Assembly: GCA_029582165.1 (NCBI GenBank)
Contig: CM055888.1
Location: 35,139,408 to 35,203,407 of the forward strand
Direction of reading: 5' to 3'
Origin: Portulaca oleracea
Taxonomy: Eukaryota; Streptophyta; Magnoliopsida; Caryophyllales; Portulacaceae
Length of the DNA: 64,000 bases
Position 1 is the first letter of the stretch. Every line of letters starts with the position of its first letter. The notes under the pieces are model-generated. The model searched no databases. It was given only the letters and a program-made list of their open reading frames with translations, and was not told the origin of the DNA. Position numbers and translations under genes: made by a program. This document shows, one piece after another, positions 56,171-64,000 of this stretch.

Positions 56171-57874
56171 TTTTTAGACCCGATATCGTGTCTAAATACC
56201 GCCTAAATCCTTAGGCTTTTGACTTGTTTCGTAGTTTGTTTTAATAACTTTTAATGCGTTTTAGTTACTTTTGTAGTTTCCGAAGGGTTTCACTCAAAAT
56301 GAATCTAAATGGGCCAATTTTGCACCAATCTTGGGAACCCCGAGATTTCCTAAGATTCCCCGAGCCTTGGTCGTTTCAAAGGCAGAGGATTAGAAGGGCT
56401 GGCCATGTCGAAAGGCGTGAGCGAGGCAGGTGAAGAGTACCTGGAAGGCGTGGCGAGAGATACCGTGGTCACGGTCACAGAGACCGTAGCCACGGTATGA
56501 TGGAGCCAAGACCAAAGTGAAGAGGCCTTGCACCCGAACTAGACCGTGGTCACGGTCACTTTGACCGTGGTCACGGTAAGATCTTCGCCATGCCTAAAGA
56601 AGAAGCTGACCGAACTATACCGTGGTCACGGTCTCCCAAGACCGTAGCCACGACGGTGCGAAGGAGCGAAAAGTTGTCAGCCCTCATTGCCTAGACCGTG
56701 ACCACGGTGCATGGGGACCGTGCCCACGGCGGTGCGAAGCGAAGAGAAGAATCTGCCTGCCTTACGCAGGACCGTGCCCACGGTCCCCTGCGGGCCAGTT
56801 TTGTCTGTTGTGTAAAATGATGAGTTTTGAGTAACAACCTTGATTACTATTTAATGTATTTAGGTCATTTTAGCAAGGGGAGAGATTAGACAGCAGCTTT
56901 ACCTATCTTTTATGATACTTTAGCACTCTTTATCACATTTTTGATGTCTTAGATTAGAGGGATTAAGGAAGATCTTTGCTGAGATTATTAGTTCTTGTAT
57001 TGGATTCTCTTGATTATTATTGGAAGTTTGAGGATTATTTTCGACTTTGGAGCATTGGAGCTTTATTATTCTGAAGTTTTCTCCCTTGTCATCACAAACA
57101 ATGAGCATTTCTTAACCTTTCTCTCTCTAATTTATTGCTTATTTACTAATCTCTGTTTTGTTATTATTGATATTGTTGGTGTTATTGAATGTTTATTGTC
57201 ATCTTGTTTACTCTTTTAAGCATGAATGAAGTTGTTGATGTTATCAACATGATAGTTAGGATGTTTAGTGGCTAGAACCTTAATGAGTTAGGGAGATATT
57301 AAGGGTGTGAATGGGTAATTAGGTTTGGGTTAGCAATTTTAGTGAGTAACTAGTTAGGAAATCAACTTCCTAATTCTATCCTTCCCTCAAGTGGGATGTA
57401 TTTAGGTGCGAAAGCATCCCGAATACATCTAATGCTTGTTGGAAGGTAGGAATTAGGATAGTTAGTATTCTAGCTAGTTCGCGAAAGCGAATAGAAACTA
57501 TCTAGGAAATTCCGTTCTTTTGACCTTCCCAGGTCTGTCTATGTACTTCGGGGAAGTTAATTCGGACTATCCTTGAAAGAGGAAGTCCGGTGGGTTTTTT
57601 TTTCACTAACGAAATTACCATTTGATCTCTCTTTCTCGTTACTCTCTTGTTGCGAAACCCATTTCCTCATTTCCGTTTGTATCCCGAAAGTCTCCCGACA
57701 CCCATTGTTTTACCTTTTTTACTGAACATAGCGTGTTTGTGTTGTTTTCACCCTAAGGTCTTTCATCCTTTCATGATCGTAAACCATACCTAAAGTCAAC
57801 TAGTTGCAGCTAAGGCCCCTAGCTCCCTGTGGAAGAACGATAAAACCGTGGTCTTACAAACAACTCCACTAACA
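56171..57874 (+). repeat. Tandem-51 LTR 2, the middle LTR (1704 bp)
   Basis: It starts TTTTTAGACC, so the terminal TG has become TT; it ends CTCCACTAACA and is followed by the second primer-site remnant. It carries private changes (for example a rearranged stretch near 56,412-56,450) not in LTRs 1 and 3. Confidence 0.9.
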
Positions 57875-57877
57875 AAA

Positions 57878-57891
57878 TGGCGCCGTCGACC
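57878..57891 (+). other. Primer-site remnant, copy 2
   Basis: TGGCGCCGTCGACC, closer to the tRNA-Asp site than copy 1. Confidence 0.6.
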
Positions 57892-57908
57892 AGCCCGTAC
57901 TTGAATTC

Positions 57909-59036
57909 ATGAGTTCACTTCAAGTCTTTAGTGATGGGTACCCTGAGGCCATTTTCAGCTATAGAGTGGGTGATAGGGAGCTAGAATGTCCTGTTCAAGA
58001 ATTTTGCCAAGCTTTGGGATTACCATAGGATGGGGTATACTTCTGGGAGTGTGAGGAGTTCGATGAACAAGAAGCGTGGCAGCGGTTAACTTGTTGGAGA
58101 AGAGCACCTGTTGACTCCGAAGAAGGTCAGGCGAAGTTCTACTGCCCTAAGGAATCTCGAGCACAAGATTTTTGTAATCCTACTATCCGGTTATTCCACT
58201 TGGTGATTGCTAATTCAGTGTTTGGGCGAGATGAGGAACGATCACATGTTCGTCCGGATGATCTCTTCATAATTTATAATACTTTGAAGGGGCAACGATT
58301 GAACTAAGGCTCTTGCATCCTACATTGGTTAGGGGAGATGAGTAGAACTGATAACTTCACCAACCTAGGAATGGGCCATATAATATGGCACTTCCTCCGG
58401 AAGCAAGGGTTTGGTGATTACCTGGGATTATGGAGGTCGCGCTATGTCCCTTTCCCCATTGATAAGGGGCTGTTGATCGAAATGGAGATAATTTCTGACC
58501 GTCATTCACGCACCGTCTACCATCATGGTTATGGCGATAGGAAAATCCGCATTCGTCTCGACCCCACTCATGCCGAAGAATGGCTCGATATTGCAAATAA
58601 TGAAAATTGGTCGTGCGGACAATTTTATTGTTGACCGAGGATAATTGGCGGTGCACCTATCCCCATTTCTAGTTTATTGCAAGAGTTTGAAGTGAACACC
58701 CATGAGAAGATGCCAGAGAGCTCGGCACAGCATTGCGATCTGAACCAAATCACTTCTGAAATCAAAGGCTTGAGTATTGAGATTCGTGAGCAGAACAAAC
58801 TTCTCCGTTCCCAGGTGAAGTTGCTCGAGGATCAACAAAAGTAGCTTGTGAACATCCAACGACACCTGGAACATCACGAAGAGTACCTCCGCCAACAAAA
58901 CCGCTTCATGCGTCATTGGAATTTCCGTCATTATGTTGTTGAGGGCCATTTCCCATCACCACCTGACTATGTGAATCCCTATTACCCATCCTTCTTTCCA
59001 CCACAACCCCGTCCTCCGCCAGGAGGGTCCGCTTGA
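57909..59036 (+). pseudogene. Truncated ATHILA-family ORF, copy 2
   Basis: Same length as copy 1 (1128 bp), colinear and without indels that change its length. Stops differ: TAG 58026-58028 (GAG in copy 1), TAA 58305-58307 (TTA), TGA 58632-58634 (TGG) and TAG 58842-58844 (CAG). None is shared with copy 1, so both decayed independently after duplication. Confidence 0.8.
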
Positions 59037-61246
59037 GGACCGTTTGTAAGCACCCCACCCCCACCCGTCAATTATCATTGTCTATTTACTTTATTTTGTG
59101 AAGTATAAGTATGGGGGAGTGCTTCTTCGGGGTTTTTGAGTTGCGATGTCTGGTGGTTTTGGATTGTTGGTCTCTCGATTTCTTTTGGCATGAGCTCACA
59201 TATTTTGGGGATTGTTCGGCTAGGTTGCTTGGGTTTTTCCTTGCCTTGTTTATCATTCATGTTTGTTGGGTTGTTGGATGGTTGTCTTAGGGTTGTTTGT
59301 TTGTTGTTCTGGTGGGTTGGACTGTTGTTTAAGCATCTCTCGTTTGTATTTTGGGTCATGGATGGATGTAACCGACTGTTATTTGGGATGAATGCAACGA
59401 ATTAGTTGTTTCGGCTAGTATATTTCAAGTTTCACCCTTATTTCCCACCTCAATGAGTGAGATTCGGGGATAAGGTAAGTCACTGGCAATGTATATATTG
59501 TTCTTATTTTCAGTTTTTCATCATTTCAATTTCTTTTCATAATCTCTTAAGTTAGTTTTTCCTTTCTTTTGATTTTGGTCTCGCATGCGAATTCTATAAT
59601 TGAAAAGTCGTCTCTTACTCTAACGTTAATCTAACTCTCTTGAACGACGATTTCGGATCGCTATTTTCAATGCTTATGAAGAGGTTGGGGTAATATCTTT
59701 CCACCTTACTCTTTTTTTTTATGTGAATCCTTATCATGATCCGTCGCATGCTTGGTTTTCTCTTGGGTGGCGAACCTCTATGAGTGTCTGCGTTGGGATT
59801 TCGTTTGCTGTTGGAGCCGTGTGGGCTCGGTTCGCCACCGTTTTCTACTTGCTAGTTTTTTCGATTGTTTGTGTCTTGTAGGTTCTCTACCCTTTTTCAT
59901 GTAACACCTTCCCACGATGAGGACATTGTGGAGTTTTAAGTGTGGGGGGGAGATATTCTGTTTCAAGGGTAGATCACCTAGTCGTTTTATTCTTTGTTTC
60001 CTAGTTTTTGCTTAAAATTTAAAATTTTTGTGTGAAAATGGAGAAAAAAGGGAGTGAAAACCTTTTCGTTTTTCCTTTCGTTTTTTTATTGTTTTGCTTT
60101 GTTTCCTGGATCTCGTTATCGAAGTTGAGAAGCCGTTCTTAAACTTCTTTCTAAAAGTAATCGGTTTTTCGACCCTAACTCGGGTTCTAGTCGAGACTTA
60201 CCCTTAATAGACTCCCTTCACTAAGTGTCTTGTGAGACTCCCGTTCCTTTCTCGTTTTGTTGGGAACCGGGAGATTCTAAGGGCTTGTGTCTGAGTTTGT
60301 TTTTGTTTCTCGTTTAGCAAAAGCAAAAAGTGCAAAAAGAAAAGAAAAGATGGAAAAAGGAAAGAAAGGAAGAAAAAAGCTTTCATAAGACATAATAACC
60401 TGAATAAGTGGAGCGTGTCGCTGAAGACATTAACCACCATACACTTAGCCAACCTACACGGGCCCGGTATTCGTAGTACGGCACTGGATACCCCTTAACC
60501 CTCCTCCTATATCGCTTTGCGACGGAGAGGCGTATGGAAAAGATTTTGTTGGGAGGGTATACCCCTTATATGGGCTGTCCAATTCCCGAAAGTAAGGCTA
60601 ATACCGACTTTTAAAAACCAAAAAGAAAGAAAAAAAAAAGAAAAAAAAAAGACGAAAGAAAAGAAAAGTTATGCTTCTAAAAAGAGAGCGGGGCTTCCCC
60701 TTGCATCACCTACGGCCCTCACCAAGCCAAGGGCGACCAAATGCGAGGGAGGGCAATACTCCTCTCGGTTGTTTCGTTGTTTTCAAATTCGGACGCGAGT
60801 TTTTAAAGTCTTTTGGTTCCCGTTAAACCCTTGTTGTCTTTATTCTTTGTGGAGTTTCGCTTATTCTGAGTGTAGGAGTCAAAAATCTTCAAGATCGACC
60901 TTTTTCTGAGTTTGGTGTTTTTGAGATGCTCCTAACGGTTACTTTGGGAGGTTTAATCGTGTTTTCCTAGTTTGGATTGCGAGATCTTGTGAATCAAAGC
61001 CCTTGTTTTTCGTTCTTTTTGTCTTCTTCTGTTTTGTTTTCACTTTCCCTCTCTCCTTCCTCTTTGGCTTTTGTGGGTACAGCCGCTACAAACCCTCACG
61101 AGTCCATCTCGTCCACCCGGGCTGCCGGGGGGTTCAAAGGGCTTGGTGCATACGCTAAATGCACTCGTTTCTCTCCCACGACGGAGGAGTTTGTGTTAGT
61201 TTGTTTTGTTTTGCTCGGGACGAGCAAAGGTTTAAGTGTGGGGGGG
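59037..61246 (+). other. 3' non-coding module, copy 2
   Basis: Colinear with copy 1. The internal purine tract at about 59,919-59,950 is shorter (seven G instead of about fourteen). No coding sequence. Confidence 0.65.
61210..61246 (+). promoter_or_regulatory. Hairpin plus polypurine tract, copy 2
   Basis: The same stem TTTGCTCG / CGAGCAAA, loop GGA, then GGTTTAAGTGTGGGGGG directly before LTR 3. Confidence 0.7.
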
Positions 61247-62963
61247 TGTTTAGACCCGATTTCGTGTCTAAATATCGTCTAAATCCTTAGGCTTTTGACT
61301 TGTTTCGTAGTTTGTTTTAATAACTTTTAATGCGTTTTAGTTACTTTTGTAGTTTCCGAAGGGTTTCACTCAAAACGAATCTAAATGGGCCAATTTTGCA
61401 CCAATCTTGGAACCCCGAGATTTCCTAAGATTCCCCGAGCCCTGGTTGTGTCAAGGGAAGAGGATTGGAAGGGCCGGCCATGTCGAAAGGCAGCGGAAGC
61501 GGAGGCATTAGCTGAAGAGTACCCTGGAAGGAACTGTGGCCGAGAGAGACCGTGGTCACAGTCACAGAGACCGTAGCCACGGTATGATGGAGCCAAGACC
61601 AAAGTGAAGAGGCCTTGCACCCGAACTAGACCGTGGTCACGGTCAATTTGACCATGGTCACGGTAGGATCTTCGCCATGCCTAAAGAAGAAGCTGACCGA
61701 ACTATACCGCGGTCATGGTCTCCCAAGAACGTAGCCACGACGGTGCGAAGGAGCGAAAAGTTGTCAACCCTAATCGCCTAGACCGTGACCACGGTGCATG
61801 GGGACCGTGCCCACGGCGGTGCGAAGCGAAGAGAAGAAATCGCCTGCCTTACGCAGGACCGTGGCCACGGTCACCCCGATCGGTCCCTTGGGCCGATTTG
61901 TTGTGTAAAATGATGAGTTTTGAGTAACAACCTTGATTACTATTTAATGTATTTAGGTCATTTTAGCAAGGGGAGAGATTAGACAGCAACTTTACCTATC
62001 TTTTATGATACTTTAGCACTCTTTATCACATTTTTGATGTCTTAGATTAGAGGGATTAAGGAAGATCTTTGCTGAGATTATTAGTTCTTGTATTGGATTC
62101 TCTTGATTATTATTGGAAGTTTGAGGATTATTTTCGACTTTGGAGCATTGGAGCTTTATTATTCTGAAGTTTTCTCCCTTGTCATCACAAACAATGAGCA
62201 TTTCTTAACCTTTCTCTCTCTAATTTATTGCTTATTTACTAATCTCTGTTTTGTTACTATTGATATTGTTGGTGTTATTGAATGTTTATTGTCATTTTGT
62301 TTACTCTTTTAAGCATGAATGAATTTGTTGATGTTATTAACATGATAGTTAGGATGTTTAGTGGCTAGAACCTTAATGAGTTAGGGAGATATTAAGGGTG
62401 TGAATGGGTAATTAGGTTTGGGTTAGCAATTTTAGTGAGTAACTAGTTAGGAAATCAACTTCCTAATTCTATCCTTCCCTCAAGTGGGATGTATTTAGGT
62501 GCGAAAGCATCCCGAATACATCTAATGCTTGTCGGAAGGTAGGAATTAGGATAGTTGGTATTCTAGTTCGTGAAAGCGAATAGAAACTAACTAGGAAATT
62601 CCGTTCTTTTGATCTTCCCGGGTCTGTCTATGGATTTCGGGGAAGTTAATTCGGACTATCCTTGAAAGAGGAAGCCCGGTGGGTTTTTTTTTCTCTAACG
62701 GAATTACCATTTGATCTCCCTTTCTCGTTACTCTCTTGTTGCGAAACCCATTTCCTCATTTCCATTTGCATCCAGAAAGTTTCCCGATACCCATTGTTTT
62801 ACCTTTTTGACTGAACATAGCGTGTTTGTGTTGTTTTCACCCTAAGGTCTTTCATCCTTTCATGATCATAAACCATACCTAAAGTCAACTAGTTGCAGCT
62901 AAGGCCCCGAGCTCCCTGTGGAAGAACGATAAAACCGTGGTCTTACAAACCACTCCACTAACA
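61247..62963 (+). repeat. Tandem-51 LTR 3 (1717 bp)
   Basis: It starts TGTTTAGACCCGATTTCGTG and ends CCACTCCACTAACA, followed by the TCATG duplication (62964-62968). Confidence 0.9.
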
Positions 62964-62968
62964 TCATG

Positions 62969-63755
62969 TAAGTTATACTTTAATTCCTATACTTGTACAT
63001 ATGTTGTAAAGTAAAAACCGCATTTTATATTGCATGTTTTGAATAATAACTTCGCAAAATTAATCAAACTTCTCCCCGCTCTCTTTCTTTTCAATGTTCG
63101 ATTTTAGTAGAGTCTGCTTTCTAACAGGCGGATTCGAGAGTTCTTATAACTCTCGAATTCGTAACCTTACCCCCAAATCTAGAAATCGAGTTCATAGACC
63201 GGAGTCAAATCTTATTATTTTTATGGTTTGTGGGTTTCCTTAAATCGGCTTGCGACTCTTTAAATTTTATAAATTCATTTAATTATTTAAAATATTCGTT
63301 TTGCATCAAAATAATTTAAAAAATAATTTAATTCATTTCCTTCACTAATTCGAGGTTGGACCCAAAGGAAATGCGCCAGAAATCAATAAAACCCAGGAGG
63401 GTTTTATTAATTTCAACCCATCTCTCTCTGGCACTAGGAAGCAAGTGGCCCATCCCAAGAGACATCAAAACCCAGGCGGGTTTTGATAGTCTCTGGTGGC
63501 CTGTTTGCTCCTTATTGCGCATGAACGTAGTGATTGGGTCCGGATTAAATTATTATTAAACTATTTGGTTCAATTTCGGATTATTTAAATAATAAAAATG
63601 GATTTGCAAATAAATAAAGATTCATTATCCCGAAAACGATTTTCGAAAATAAAAATATTCTTATTCAAGGATTAAGCAACCTTAGTCGGCTCCCGATCAA
63701 TTAAGTAGCGCATCCGAAAACAATTTCCCCGAACGGGAATTTTCCGAGTCCTACA
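62969..63755 (+). repeat. Tat-B 3' LTR, second part
   Basis: Resumes at TAAGTTATACTTTAATTCC exactly where the first part stopped and ends GAGTCCTACA. It contains the conserved hairpin (near 63131-63158) and two AAAACCC...GGGTTTT copies. Confidence 0.9.
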
Positions 63756-64000
63756 TTGTCGAGTCTGCTAAGGTCTCATATAGGTCTCTTAAGGCATGCA
63801 TGCATCGGGTAGAAAGTGTCAGAGTTCATTATCGAGTCACTAACAAATTTCCATACAAGCAAGATAGGAGATCGACTTCGGGCCCGCATCAGAGATCCAC
63901 ATACCGACCGGTTCGTTTTAAATCCAAGCTGCGACCGATCGTCATTCAACCCAGAGCTCGAATTATGGCTGAGAAACGGTTCCAAGGGATCCCTGTCCAA
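63756..64000 (+). mobile_element. Tat-A, right part (continues beyond the window)
   Basis: After the probable duplication TTGTC, the sequence GAGTCTGCTAAGG then CATATAGGTC and GGCATGCATGCATCGG matches the end of the Tat leader near 24,350-24,435. This shows Tat-B landed in the leader of Tat-A. Confidence 0.7.
63800..64000 (+). CDS. Possible first ORF of Tat-A, partial
   Basis: From ATG 63800 the plus frame is open to the window edge (67 codons), beginning MHRVESVRVHYRVTNKFPYK. It is Arg-rich and sits at the end of the leader, where a first Tat ORF would start. The opposite strand is open too, and I recognise no domain. Chance is quite possible. Confidence 0.25.
   Translation, partial: MHRVESVRVHYRVTNKFPYKQDRRSTSGPHQRSTYRPVRFKSKLRPIVIQPRARIMAEKRFQGIPVQ

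Larger units (their letters stand above)
51083..62963 (+). mobile_element. Tandem-51: three-LTR array of a non-autonomous Athila-like element
   Basis: The order is LTR (51083-52774), interior (52775-56170), LTR (56171-57874), interior (57875-61246), LTR (61247-62963). TCATG flanks the whole array (51078-51082; 62964-62968), and the Tat LTR continues on each side, so the array occupies a single insertion. Each interior holds a short primer-site remnant, one ORF related to the ATHILA-family ORF of Athila-34, and the 3' module. There is no gag, protease, RT or integrase. Confidence 0.9.
20907..63755 (+). mobile_element. Tat-B: Tat/Ogre-like element with three nested insertions
   Basis: It is bounded by near-identical LTRs (20907-22658; 50122-51082 continued at 62969-63755), with a tRNA-Arg primer site and a GGGGGCTC polypurine tract. 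Its own internal sequence is 22659-27161, about 33630-34442 and 47302-50121. Pol is reduced to RT/RNase H scraps, an intact archaeal-type RNase H and a decayed integrase; no gag was recognised. The flanks GTGTC/TTGTC are a probable 5-bp target duplication with one mismatch. Confidence 0.85.

Noticed and set aside
55904..56206. 100-codon frame before LTR 2, similar frame near 60977
   Set aside because: It runs through the hairpin and polypurine tract into the LTR in both copies. Its Ser/Phe-rich start looks like a signal peptide only because of T-rich sequence.

Overview
This window looks like repeat-packed intergenic or pericentromeric DNA of a flowering plant, most likely a eudicot. I found no host gene, tRNA or rRNA gene. 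Almost every base belongs to nested or truncated Ty3/gypsy LTR retrotransposons (Tat/Ogre-like, Athila-like and Tekay/Del-like), non-autonomous derivatives of them, and three MITEs. Assignments rest on primer-binding sites (tRNA-Asp for the Athila-like elements, tRNA-Arg for Tat, tRNA-Met for Tekay), paired LTRs, target-site duplications and residual protein motifs. All were read by eye; no database search was run.

Layout. 1-1971: 5' end of an Athila-type element on the minus strand, with an open gag N-terminus running off the left edge and a 1.4-kb LTR. 1972-5664: minus-strand Tat fragment (leader, RNase H scrap, truncated LTR). 5665-15205: decayed Tekay element on the plus strand, both LTRs truncated at their outer ends; a Mutator-type MITE sits in the 5' LTR and a Stowaway MITE in the 3' LTR. 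15206-17591: truncated minus-strand Athila-like derivative (gag-like ORF plus LTR). 17592-18104: Tat scrap. From 18105 to the right edge is one nest: Tat-A (18105-20906 and 63756-64000) is split by Tat-B (20907-63755). Tat-B contains a gag-only Athila-like element (27162-33620), a pol-bearing but gag-deleted Athila element (34443-47301, itself carrying a CACTA foldback MITE), and, inside its 3' LTR, an 11.9-kb three-LTR tandem element (51083-62963).

How the parts relate. The 27-kb element keeps a gag-like gene and no pol; the 34-kb element keeps pol and a downstream ATHILA-family ORF but has lost the gag core. They share the primer site, LTR ends, a repeated U3 motif and a 3' non-coding module, so they look like defective partners that could complement each other. 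The tandem element keeps only the tail of the ATHILA-family ORF plus the same 3' module. Most coding copies have nonsense changes or frameshifts.

Most notable patterns: (1) several unrelated LTR families each carry their own short near-palindromic motif repeated mainly upstream of the TATA box; (2) a LTR-internal-LTR-internal-LTR array with one clean target duplication; (3) a hairpin just upstream of the polypurine tract in several families; (4) a Tat LTR hairpin with a compensatory base-pair change; (5) a promoter-like block in front of the ATHILA-family ORF that reuses the LTR motif.
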